Shown piece by piece: positions 8,263 through 16,232 of a DNA stretch of 64,000 nucleotides (its first letter is position 1; each line of letters opens with the position of its first letter). Source of the DNA: Telluribacter roseus (GTDB lineage Bacteria; Bacteroidota; Bacteroidia; Cytophagales; Spirosomataceae); assembly GCF_017355915.2 (NCBI RefSeq), contig NZ_JAFEUV020000001.1:124001-188000 (forward strand). The letters run 5' to 3'. Below the pieces are notes generated by a model. The model searched no databases. It was not told the DNA's origin and worked only from the letters and a program-made list of their open reading frames with translations. Both the position numbers and the translations under genes were made by a program.

Positions 8263-9111
8263 ATGACTGATAAGGAAATAAAGGCATTAGTTTCTTTGCT
8301 GGATGATGAGGATGCGGAGGTTACTACCCATGTGGAGGAGAAAATTCGTTCGCTGGGAAGTAGTGTTATACCCTTCCTGGAGACAGAGTGGGAAGAAAGT
8401 TTTAGCCCGGTAATACAACGAAAGATAGAAGAACTGATCCATGATCTGCAGCTGAGGGTGATGATCGAGCGCCTGCAGGACTGGAAAAACGGTGGTGCCC
8501 TGGATCTGCTGGAAGGTATGTGGATCGTAGCTACCTATCAGTACCCGGAGTTGTCTCTGGACAAGCTCCGCTCTGATATAGAGCAACTATACTATGATAT
8601 ATGGCTACAGGTAAAAGAGGACATGAACCCGGTAGACCAGATCAAGATGATGAACGGGATCTTTTATGGAAACATGAATTTCGGGGCGAATACCAAAAGC
8701 TTCCATTCGGCCTCTAACTCCATGATCAACGTAGTACTGGAGAGCCGCCGGGGCAACCCTATAACGCTTTGTGTGATATATATGCTGATCGCCCGTAAGC
8801 TGGGTATGCCTGTACATGGCGTTAATCTGCCTAATCTGTTCGTGTTGACGTATAAGCAGGATAAGCTGCAGTTCTATATCAATGTATTTAACCGGGGGAT
8901 TATTTTCTCCAAGACGGATATAGATCATTACATTGCGCAGCTTAATCTTAAGCCCAAAGATTCGTTTTACCAGCCCTGCTCCAACCTGGAAATCGTGCAG
9001 CGCGTACTACGTAACCTGATCCTTTCGTACGAGAAGGCCGGTGAGCCCGAGAAGATCAAAGAAGTGGAGTCGATCCTCAAGTCCATCATTGATGATCTGA
9101 TCGAGGACTAG
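8263..9111 (+). CDS. SirB1/transglutaminase-core-like protein
   Basis: The 282-residue soluble protein matches the SirB1 (Transglut_core2) family: NSMINVVLESRRGNPITLCV, then IYMLIARKLGMPVHGVNLPN and FINVF-type strands, with a helical C-terminal tail that may be TPR-like. In this fold the Cys in ITLCVIYMLI takes the place of the transglutaminase nucleophile, but activity is not established and the family role is unknown. The N-terminal 70 residues are helical and acidic, HEAT-like. Its stop codon shares the bases CTAG with the stop of the convergent phosphopantetheinyl transferase gene. Confidence 0.85.
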   Translation: MTDKEIKALVSLLDDEDAEVTTHVEEKIRSLGSSVIPFLETEWEESFSPVIQRKIEELIHDLQLRVMIERLQDWKNGGALDLLEGMWIVATYQYPELSLDKLRSDIEQLYYDIWLQVKEDMNPVDQIKMMNGIFYGNMNFGANTKSFHSASNSMINVVLESRRGNPITLCVIYMLIARKLGMPVHGVNLPNLFVLTYKQDKLQFYINVFNRGIIFSKTDIDHYIAQLNLKPKDSFYQPCSNLEIVQRVLRNLILSYEKAGEPEKIKEVESILKSIIDDLIED

Positions 9112-9740
9112 ATGGCTAACGCCAGACAGTAGTCATCCACCCAGCGGATGTAAATGCGGGCTCTGATCTGGCGGTCCGTATCTGTGAGGGTACCCTCCAG
9201 TACCGTAGCGCTTTCGGTAAAGGGGGCAATACTGATGGAGTCTCTGAAACTTACTTTCTTACGGCCGTTGAGCTTATAAAGCGCTTCCTTGGCGCACCAG
9301 TACATACAGAGCCGGACCAGATGGTCACCGGCCTGATGTACTTCCGGGTCCGAAAGAAACTTTCGGGCAGTGCGTATCAATTTGGGATGTACCTTTTCCA
9401 TATCAATGCCTACGGGCGAACTCTGATGCAGTACCCCGGCCACGTACTCGGAGGTGTGGGTAATAGAGATAGGGCAGGAGACACCTACCAGAAACGGCTT
9501 CCCGTGTTCGTCCTTCCACATGCCCTGGTACTCTGCACAGGCCTGTTCCTCGACCAGTTTCTTTACCAGCACCCGCCCGGCCAGCCATTCGCGCCGCTTT
9601 TGGGGGTGGGTAATCGTGTCCAGTTCGGTGTGATCGTCGGTAACGGGCAGCAGCTCACGTAGTTGGTCTTCGTCTTCATCCAGCTTCCATAGCAATAGCC
9701 GGCAGTAGTCCGGCGTGGTTTCGGCATAGTGAAGCGGCAT
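9108..9740 (-). CDS. 4'-phosphopantetheinyl transferase (Sfp type)
   Basis: The 210-residue enzyme transfers phosphopantetheine from CoA to a serine of carrier proteins. The metal-binding GIDMEKVHPK lies at residues 111-120 (Asp113, Glu115), and the signature WCAKEALYKLNG at 148-159 supplies the catalytic Glu and Lys. FSDPE-like KFLSDPEV lies between them. Size and spacing fit the Sfp/Gsp subfamily. No carrier-protein synthase gene is nearby, so its target is probably fatty-acid ACP or a carrier encoded elsewhere. It ends tail-to-tail with a 4-base overlap with the SirB1-like gene. Confidence 0.92.
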   Translation of the reverse strand: MPLHYAETTPDYCRLLLWKLDEDEDQLRELLPVTDDHTELDTITHPQKRREWLAGRVLVKKLVEEQACAEYQGMWKDEHGKPFLVGVSCPISITHTSEYVAGVLHQSSPVGIDMEKVHPKLIRTARKFLSDPEVHQAGDHLVRLCMYWCAKEALYKLNGRKKVSFRDSISIAPFTESATVLEGTLTDTDRQIRARIYIRWVDDYCLALAI

Positions 9741-9852
9741 AGGCGTTAAAATGGATGGAGCAATAGATTAATAAACTAAAACCGATTGGCAACTTATTAC
9801 GTTGTTTCATACAAACCAAGCCTCATTGCATTTTTTAGGTAATCCCTCTCTC

Positions 9853-10755
9853 ATGAATATTCGTAAAGTCGATACTTTCTCCGGTCACCGCGACTGCGTC
9901 TATACCCTTGCTCCCGGTCATATCCCCCAGCAATTTTATTCAGCCGGTGGCGACGGGCTGGTTGTAAAGTGGGATCTTAACAAGCCCGATCTGGGTGAAC
10001 TGGTAGCGCAGGTAGGTGCTTCCATCTACGCGCTCGCTTACGATGGTACTTCCCAGCAGCTTTGGGTAGGTCATAACTTCGAAGGGATACAGGTAATAGA
10101 CCCGGTCAATAAAGCGCAGATAGCTTCTTCCAAAATCGCTTCCGCGGCTATTTTTGATATCAAACTACTGGGTGACAAAGCACTGCTGGCCCTGGGAGAT
10201 GGGGTGATCGTTGTAATGGACATTCCGACCTTTGCCGTACAAAAGCATATCAAGGCCTCGCAGAAGAGCATACGTTCGCTGGCGGCCAATCCCCTTAGCG
10301 GCGATATAGCCGCCGGGAGCAGCGACTGGCACATTACCGTCTTTGACAGCGACGGCTTTACCCTCAAAAAAAGACTACCGGCTCATGTCAACTCGGTGTT
10401 TACGGTACAGTACTCACCGGATGGCCGTTATCTGCTTTCGGCGGGCCGGGATGCCCACCTGAAGGTATGGGATGTTACCAATGATTACGAACCGGTACAG
10501 GATATTCCGGCGCATATGTTTTCCATTAACCACCTGACGTATAGCCCTGATAGGAAATACTTTGCAACTTGTAGTATGGACAAGTCAGTAAAAATATGGG
10601 ATGCAGTGACTTTTCAGCTTAGAAAAGTAATTGACCGCGCCCGACACGCCGGACATGGTACTTCAGTCAATAAACTACTGTGGTCAGAATACGAGGATCT
10701 GCTGGTTTCGTGTAGTGACGACCGGACTATTTCGGTGTGGGAGGTAAAGGAATAA
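9853..10755 (+). CDS. WD40 repeat protein
   Basis: The roughly 300-residue protein consists of WD40 repeats forming a probable seven-bladed propeller. Clear repeat ends are GGDGLVVKWDL, SAGRDAHLKVWDV, TCSMDKSVKIWDA and SCSDDRTISVWEV, with GH dipeptides in the usual places. There is no signal peptide, so it is probably a cytoplasmic scaffold. The internal start MNIRKVDTFSGHRDCVYTL was chosen because the repeat begins there; an ATG 17 codons upstream is less likely. Such single-domain WD40 proteins are common in Bacteroidota and their partners are unknown. Confidence 0.9.
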   Translation: MNIRKVDTFSGHRDCVYTLAPGHIPQQFYSAGGDGLVVKWDLNKPDLGELVAQVGASIYALAYDGTSQQLWVGHNFEGIQVIDPVNKAQIASSKIASAAIFDIKLLGDKALLALGDGVIVVMDIPTFAVQKHIKASQKSIRSLAANPLSGDIAAGSSDWHITVFDSDGFTLKKRLPAHVNSVFTVQYSPDGRYLLSAGRDAHLKVWDVTNDYEPVQDIPAHMFSINHLTYSPDRKYFATCSMDKSVKIWDAVTFQLRKVIDRARHAGHGTSVNKLLWSEYEDLLVSCSDDRTISVWEVKE

Positions 10756-10939
10756 AATGTGGGGTAGTAGTGGCAATGAAAGGTACTATTTTCTTTATTT
10801 TGCCCTAGTTACTTACCGATAGTACATTGATTTGGAAATTATGTTTTTGAAATTTGTAATTTTAGTCAGTAATTGACGAATTAGGTAACTAAGTGAGCAA
10901 GGTAATCAAGTAAGCAAAACACCAAAACGTACAGTCCCA

Positions 10940-11953
10940 ATGAAGATTTCACCCATTGATATACGGCAGCATACTTTCGAAAAAGGATTCAGGGGGTATG
11001 ATGTAGACGAAGTAAGTGCATTTCTTAATTCACTTTCGCAGGAATGGGAGCGGGTGACCAATGAGAATAAAATGCTCAAGATGCAGCTCGAAATCGCCGA
11101 AAAAGAGCTGAACAAGCTCCGGGACGTAGAACTGACGCTTTTCCGTACGTTGAAGACTGCCGAAGATACCAGCACTCAGATTACCGAGCAGGCCAACAAA
11201 GCCGCCGAAAAATACCTGCAGGAGTCGCGCCTCAAGTCCGATGAAGTGATTAATGAGGCCAAGCGCAAGGCTAGTATGCTTATACAGGATGCCGAAAATC
11301 AGTCGCGCTATATCAAGGAAGAACTTGTCAATGAGCTTAAGAACCAGGAGCGTGACTTCAAGGCCATCGAGAAGTACCGTGACAACCTGATCGTTCAGCT
11401 CAAGACGCTGGTGAACAGTACCAACGATACCGTAGATCGGTTTGAGAAGAAATTCTCAAAGGACTCGTACCAGACCCGGATCGATGACCTCAAGCAGCAG
11501 ATCGCCGAGACGGGCAAGAACAGAGGGATTGAGGATCAGAACATACAGACCGAAGCAGGCGTAGAAGAAGCCGTAGTAGCCCAGGTAGAGGAAACACCGG
11601 CTCCCTCCCTGGACGATACTACCGCTACCACTACCATCGTTGATACACCCGTTGAGGTAGTAGAAGTGACGGAAGAGGCACCGGCTGAGGAAGTGGTTGC
11701 CGAAGAGGTAGCCGTGGAGGAAGTAGCCCCGGCTCCGGTGGAGGAAGTAAAGGCAGAGGTAGTTACTGATACCGAAGTAGCCGAACCCCAAGTAGAAAAG
11801 ACAACTCAGGAGGACGCCAGCGTGGCCATGGCTGAAGCAGAGCAGGTGGCGGAAACGTCGCAGCAGGCTAGCGGAGCCCTGAAGCAAAACCGGAATCCGG
11901 AGCCCGTTGAGGAGAAAAAATCAGGAGGTTCGTTCTTTGACCAGATCGGTTAG
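10940..11953 (+). CDS. DivIVA-domain protein with long acidic tail
   Basis: The N-terminus MKISPIDIRQHTFEKGFRGY is the DivIVA/GpsB membrane-binding domain (conserved F-RGYD), followed by VDEVSAFLNSL and coiled coil over about residues 30-170. DivIVA proteins sit at curved membranes and organize division or growth. The C-terminal half (about 185-325) is rich in Glu, Val, Ala and Pro with repeats like EEVVAEEVAVEEVAPAPVEE, probably disordered. It ends KKSGGSFFDQIG, a short conserved-looking tail that may be a docking peptide. In Bacteroidota the function of such proteins is little studied. The gene is followed by a very strong terminator. Confidence 0.9.
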   Translation: MKISPIDIRQHTFEKGFRGYDVDEVSAFLNSLSQEWERVTNENKMLKMQLEIAEKELNKLRDVELTLFRTLKTAEDTSTQITEQANKAAEKYLQESRLKSDEVINEAKRKASMLIQDAENQSRYIKEELVNELKNQERDFKAIEKYRDNLIVQLKTLVNSTNDTVDRFEKKFSKDSYQTRIDDLKQQIAETGKNRGIEDQNIQTEAGVEEAVVAQVEETPAPSLDDTTATTTIVDTPVEVVEVTEEAPAEEVVAEEVAVEEVAPAPVEEVKAEVVTDTEVAEPQVEKTTQEDASVAMAEAEQVAETSQQASGALKQNRNPEPVEEKKSGGSFFDQIG

Positions 11954-11972
11954 AGAAGAAGCCCGATAGATC

Positions 11973-12026
11973 TATAAAAAGTGCAGCAGTGATCGCTCCC
12001 GTGCGGTCGCTGCTGCACTTTTTATA
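11973..12026 (+). terminator. Strong terminator, 24-bp stem
   Basis: The arms 11973-11996 and 12003-12026 pair over 24 positions with two G-U wobbles and a 6-base loop; the stem ends in A/T runs (aaaaa before, ttttt after). It ends the DivIVA transcript and could act on both strands. Confidence 0.9.
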
Positions 12027-12106
12027 TACTGTCTGAAACTAACTACCTTTGGTGATTAGTTTGATAGGCTAGGGATTAGCAAGTACATAATCAAAACACA
12101 ACTACC

Positions 12107-12457
12107 TTGGGGACAATAGCACTAGAAGGTCTGGAATTTTTTGCCTACCATGGCTACTACGCCGAAGAGCAAAAGATCGGAAATAAATATTCCCTCGATA
12201 TTACTATCAAAACTGATATTGAAGATGCCGCACAGCGTGATCGCCTGAGCGAAACGGTAAACTACGAAGAGTTGTACCGCATAGCCGCAGATGCCATGCA
12301 GGAGCGGTCCCGGTTGCTGGAGCACGTAGCCTTTCGGGTTATTGAGCGCATCAGGGAGAAATACCCTGCCGTAGAAAAAGTAGTGGTATCCGTATCCAAA
12401 TTTAATCCCCCCGTGGGAGGTGTATGTACCCGTGCCCGCATAACCCTCGAAGGGTAG
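12107..12457 (+). CDS. folB: Dihydroneopterin aldolase FolB
   Basis: FolB cleaves dihydroneopterin in folate synthesis. The 116-residue product has the family signature GLEFFAYHGYYAEEQKIGNKY at the N-terminus, with the pterin-binding Glu in ETVNYEELY and the catalytic Lys in VSKFNPPVGGVC. The start is TTG: no ATG lies upstream in frame at a sensible place, and the family begins exactly at this point (GTIALEGLEFFAYHG). A TACCTTTG at 12044-12051 just after the preceding terminator may be its -7 promoter element, though no good -33 box is seen. Confidence 0.93.
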   Translation: MGTIALEGLEFFAYHGYYAEEQKIGNKYSLDITIKTDIEDAAQRDRLSETVNYEELYRIAADAMQERSRLLEHVAFRVIERIREKYPAVEKVVVSVSKFNPPVGGVCTRARITLEG

Positions 12458-12492
12458 TCTTCTTACCTTGATCATACACCAGGTCATTTTCC

Positions 12493-13251
12493 ATGTTTTT
12501 AGAAACAAATAGTAAAGGTGCTGCAAAAGTAATTTGTAGTTTTATACTATTTTTTTGGATTAGTAGTATAGGTATAGCTTATGCTCAGAATCGTGTCCAT
12601 CAGCAACTCTACTGGACACGGATCAATTTGCAGTCGCAGGTATCTGACAAATGGCAGGTAAATGCTGAGGTGGATAACCGGCGCTTCATGGATCCGGACA
12701 GGCAGCAGCAGATTATCTTCCAGACCCAGGCACTCTATACAATCCGGCCCGGCATATTGGGAGGTACAGGGGTATCTCTGTCATGGGTCTATACGCCCAC
12801 TAAGTCAGGTACAATGGTGGTACCTGAGATACGGCCTTTTCAATCCATTGTAGTTACTCAGCCCCTGTCGACCCGACTGATACTTCAGCACCGCTACCGG
12901 ATTGATGAACGCTTTTTTCATAAACATGATGGTATACGCCTGACCGAAGGGTATCGGTTCAACTGGCGTTTTGCGTACCAGGCACAACTGAGTTATCCGG
13001 TAGTGGCAGTTAAGCCTGGCTCTTTTCTTAAAATATCAAATGATATTATGGTCAATGCGGGAAAAAACATCGCCAGCAACTTTGACCAATACCGCTTCTA
13101 TGCCGGATTTGAATACCCTATTACTCCTCATTGGGCCACCGAGGCTGGCTATATGTACATATACCAACAGGGACGCCAGAATTTACTGGTCAGGGATGTA
13201 TTGCGTCTGACCATTTTTGGCCGCTTCGGGGGAGCCAGGTACCCCCGGTAG
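12493..13251 (+). CDS. DUF2490 outer-membrane-type protein
   Basis: The 252-residue product has an N-terminal signal peptide ending near GIAYAQ and then a beta-barrel-like chain typical of DUF2490: QLYWTRINLQSQVSDKWQVN, HRYRIDERFF and a C-terminal strand ending LRLTIFGRFGG. Members are predicted outer-membrane proteins of Bacteroidota with unknown cargo. It follows folB by 35 bases, so they are probably co-transcribed, without an obvious functional link. Confidence 0.85.
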   Translation: MFLETNSKGAAKVICSFILFFWISSIGIAYAQNRVHQQLYWTRINLQSQVSDKWQVNAEVDNRRFMDPDRQQQIIFQTQALYTIRPGILGGTGVSLSWVYTPTKSGTMVVPEIRPFQSIVVTQPLSTRLILQHRYRIDERFFHKHDGIRLTEGYRFNWRFAYQAQLSYPVVAVKPGSFLKISNDIMVNAGKNIASNFDQYRFYAGFEYPITPHWATEAGYMYIYQQGRQNLLVRDVLRLTIFGRFGGARYPR

Positions 13252-13557
13252 GTACCCCCTTCGGCTTGTTGTGTCTTCTGCTTCGGCACAGTTTTTTATT
13301 ATTTTCTTTTTAAAGAATGTTAAAAGCGATTTGGCATCTTGGGTACTACCGGGTGCTGTATCTGTCTGTTATCAGGAAAACCTTGCTCCTGAAATATTGA
13401 TCTTCTGTTTAGGGGAGATCATGGGTAAGCAGCGTTGCGGAGCAGGAATAGCGACGAGGAGATAGGATCGAGTACATATGAATGTAGCTAATCAGATAAT
13501 AGCAGAGAGCTCTTTATCATGGTCTGCATTCGTTGTATGTATTATATCTATTTCAGC
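13252..13557. other. Gene-free stretch
   Basis: These 306 bases hold no supported gene. There is an A/T-rich tract after the DUF2490 gene (about 13290-13325) and the repeated word cttcggc near 13259 and 13281. No canonical TAnnTTTG promoter or clear terminator is seen. Short frames here lack any protein-like character. Confidence 0.4.
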
Positions 13558-14526
13558 ATGAAAAGCTTTCAGAAAAAATCCGTTTGTGGGGTAGTAGTCA
13601 TGATTACCCTGCTGTTGGTGCTCACGGCCAACTCCTGCACCAAAGTACCCGAAATACCAGTAAGTGAGCTGTCCCGAAAGTACAATATCAGACCTACCGA
13701 CTTTGTGGCGGTGGATGGGATGGATGTACATTTCCGGGCCGAAGGCCCCGCGTCTGATTCCGTTCCGCTGGTACTGATTCACGGAACGGGCTCCTCGTTG
13801 TTCACCTGGAATGAATGGACTCGCCACCTCAAGGACAAGCACCGCATCATCCGGATGGATCTGCCCGGCTTTGGCCTGACGGGCCCTCATCCCAAGGATG
13901 ACTATACCCTGGATATTTATGTAGACTTTCTCCATTCGTTCCTCAAAGCGCTGAACGTAAAGCGCTGTATACTGGCTGGAAACTCGCTAGGGGGGGAGAT
14001 AACCTGGCAGTATGCCCTTAAGTACCCCGAGCAGGTCCAGAAAATGATCCTGATCGGCGCCGCCGGCTATCCTACCAAATCCAGGAACGTGCCCCTGCCT
14101 TACATTGTCATGCGACTGCCGGTACTGAGGGAGGTATTTGAGAAGTCAACTACTCCTGCGGTTATTCGCAGTAGTCTGGAGTACCTCTACGCTGACCCGA
14201 GCAAGGTAACAGATAGCCTGGTTAACCTGTATTTTGATATGACCTGCCGAAACGGAAACCGGGAAGCGCTGACCGAGCGGATGGAAAGCATTGCTGAAGA
14301 TGGCCCCTGGAAACTACTACCAACGATCAAGACGCCGACCTTACTCGTGTGGGGAGCGAAGGATCAGTTGATCCCCCTGGAGTACGGGCATAGATTTGAT
14401 AAGGATTTGCCTAATAGTACGCTGGTCGTGATTCCGAACGCGGGGCATATGCCTATGGAGGAGTCGCCGAAGGAGTCAATACGGCCAGTACTAAGATTTA
14501 TCAAAGAGCCTGATGATCATCTATGA
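13558..14526 (+). CDS. Alpha/beta-hydrolase lipoprotein
   Basis: The 322-residue product begins MKSFQKKSVCGVV and has a lipobox ending at Cys27 (LTANSC), so it is a periplasm-facing lipoprotein. The hydrolase core has HGTG near residue 75 (oxyanion hole), the nucleophile elbow GNSLGG (Ser143), the acid in WGAKDQLIP and the catalytic His in NAGHMPMEE. It is an esterase or lyase of unknown substrate. The start was chosen because it gives a clean signal peptide; an ATG 13 codons upstream is possible. Its end overlaps the next gene by 14 bases, implying coupled expression. Confidence 0.9.
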   Translation: MKSFQKKSVCGVVVMITLLLVLTANSCTKVPEIPVSELSRKYNIRPTDFVAVDGMDVHFRAEGPASDSVPLVLIHGTGSSLFTWNEWTRHLKDKHRIIRMDLPGFGLTGPHPKDDYTLDIYVDFLHSFLKALNVKRCILAGNSLGGEITWQYALKYPEQVQKMILIGAAGYPTKSRNVPLPYIVMRLPVLREVFEKSTTPAVIRSSLEYLYADPSKVTDSLVNLYFDMTCRNGNREALTERMESIAEDGPWKLLPTIKTPTLLVWGAKDQLIPLEYGHRFDKDLPNSTLVVIPNAGHMPMEESPKESIRPVLRFIKEPDDHL

Positions 14527-15190
14527 CCCATTTTCGCCGGTTCCGTCCCAGATAGCGCCCGCTCCCTGGCAGCTAACAGGTAACGGGTATATTTTTCTGT
14601 TTCGGTACCGCAAAGAGTGGGTTTATGAGCACGGCTTTCTTTTACCTTTCCAGCAAAGACACTACAAGCTCTCTGTGGGAGCCGTCATCATGGCTGATTA
14701 TCACAGCTCCGATGTAGGGCCTTATCGGGAGCTGATGTTTATTCCCGGTCTTTTCAGGCTAGGCGGGCGTTACTTGTTTTCAATTTCCAAAATCTACGTA
14801 TCCAGCTACGACAGCCTCTGGAACGGCGTAGAAAACTGGGGTATTCCCAAAGAACTGGCGGACTTTCATATAGACACCACTTCCGGGCAGCAGGAAACCT
14901 GGCAGGTAAGCCGTGGGGATAAAGCTGTCTTCTCTGTCAATCTAAAAAGCAAAGGCTGGTCATTCCCCGTCACTACTACGCCCTTCCCATTCCGGATCGG
15001 GCAGGACCTTCGGGGGCAGCTACTCATTACCGAGCCCAACGTCTCCGGCCGGTGCCAGTTGGTCACCTCAGATAGCTGGCATACCGACCCCGATTATTTT
15101 CCTCCCGTCAACCAGCTACGCCCGTGGCTTGGCTTCTCCATCCGTAACTTCCGAATGACATTCCCGAAGGCGGTTAAGTCTGTAATCTGA
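14513..15190 (+). CDS. Acetoacetate decarboxylase superfamily protein
   Basis: The 225-residue protein shows the ADC fold signatures: SDVGPYRELMFIPGLF in the middle, then SISKIYVSSYDSLWNGVENW and GIPKELADFHI. Lys113 in GIPKELADF matches the position of the Schiff-base lysine in true acetoacetate decarboxylase (FPK motif). The family also contains many proteins with other or unknown activities on small keto acids, so the reaction is uncertain. The overlap with the hydrolase lipoprotein suggests the two act on one pathway. Confidence 0.75.
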   Translation: MIIYDPFSPVPSQIAPAPWQLTGNGYIFLFRYRKEWVYEHGFLLPFQQRHYKLSVGAVIMADYHSSDVGPYRELMFIPGLFRLGGRYLFSISKIYVSSYDSLWNGVENWGIPKELADFHIDTTSGQQETWQVSRGDKAVFSVNLKSKGWSFPVTTTPFPFRIGQDLRGQLLITEPNVSGRCQLVTSDSWHTDPDYFPPVNQLRPWLGFSIRNFRMTFPKAVKSVI

Positions 15191-15403
15191 GATAGGTTAA
15201 AAATAAATGCGGAAAAATGATAGAACGGAGTAGGGGAGCCCGTGCTAATATTCGTCAACCTTTATGGTAACTGGCAGTGCCATAGCGGTGAAGTCCTCAA
15301 GCCGACAGATACTTGTCAACTTTTCTGAAAATTTAAATGATTAGAACCTTGTTGATGCCTGCTTTACACAGCATAAACCGGGTATCGTGTTAATTAGTCT
15401 TGC

Positions 15404-16003
15404 ATGAAGTTGGAGAGCGTTATATCCCGTACGGAAGCTCAGCAGTGGGAGTTGCTACGAGCAGGTGATCCTGCCGTATTCGAACAAGTATTCAAATCAT
15501 ACTACAATTTTCTGTATAACTACTGCCTGCGTCTTCAGGATGATGAGGATGAGGTTAAAGACTGCATTCAGATCCTGTTCCTGAACCTTTGGGAGCGACG
15601 GGAGTACCTAGGGCCTACTACTTCCATCAAGGCGTATCTGCTGGCTTCGCTGAGGCGACTGGTGCTGAAGCGGATGAAGGCAGGTACTATATTTCAGGTC
15701 ATTGATCCCGATACCTTTGATCTGCAGCCGGAGCTTTCGTCCGAAGCCATCATGATCCGGGATCAAACCGTCAAGGATAATCTGCAGCTCCTGCAAAGGG
15801 CGCTGGATAAGCTGCCAGTCCGGCAGAAAGAAGCGCTTTACCTGAAGTTCTACGGAGAGCAATCCTTTGCCGAAATAGCCACGGTAATGTCTATTTCTAC
15901 CCGCGCTGTCTACAAGCTTGTCTACAAAGGGCTGGATTCGCTGGCCGAAGAGCTCCGTATGAGTCCTTCCAAGCTCCCTTTCCTGATGAATTTCCTTCTT
16001 TGA
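15404..16003 (+). CDS. ECF-type RNA polymerase sigma factor
   Basis: The 199-residue protein has sigma region 2 (DPAVFEQVFKSYYNFLYNYC then DEVKDCIQILFLNLWERR) and region 4 (LDKLPVRQKEALYLKFYGEQ, then FAEIATVMSISTRAVYKLV). It is the Bacteroidota FecI-like sort that partners with a FecR anti-sigma protein and a TonB-dependent transporter carrying an STN domain. The FecR gene and such a SusC transporter follow directly, so it very likely switches on polysaccharide utilization locus 1 when the substrate is bound. Confidence 0.95.
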   Translation: MKLESVISRTEAQQWELLRAGDPAVFEQVFKSYYNFLYNYCLRLQDDEDEVKDCIQILFLNLWERREYLGPTTSIKAYLLASLRRLVLKRMKAGTIFQVIDPDTFDLQPELSSEAIMIRDQTVKDNLQLLQRALDKLPVRQKEALYLKFYGEQSFAEIATVMSISTRAVYKLVYKGLDSLAEELRMSPSKLPFLMNFLL

Positions 16004-16027
16004 GCCTCGCATTCTAAGGCAGTTCTT

Positions 16028-16124
16028 CTCCCCGTACAGCTGATATATGGGGAGCTCAAGCCTTTATAGTACCTACCATCTTCGGCTTATTTACTGCCGG
16101 CTTTCTCAAACCGGTAGCCTTTTC
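16028..16124 (+). terminator. Possible terminators between the sigma and fecR genes
   Basis: Two modest hairpins lie here. One pairs ctcccc (16028-16033) with ggggag (16049-16054). The other pairs 16094-16100 with 16111-16117 and is followed by a cctttt tract. They may end or attenuate the sigma-factor transcript before fecR. Stems are short, so this is tentative. Confidence 0.35.
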
Positions 16125-16232
16125 ACTGCTTCATTTTACCCAAAGTATTTTTTTTAGAAAAAATTTGATTCACAGAGGGTCACTTCAGAAATAGTCAAGC
16201 TTTATAGTAGTAAAAGACAATTTGTAAAGCTA

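Noticed and set aside
13217-13465. Plus-strand frame of 82 codons after the DUF2490 gene
   Set aside because: It overlaps the end of a real gene in another frame, has no recognisable domain and mixes Ser/Leu-rich low-information segments.
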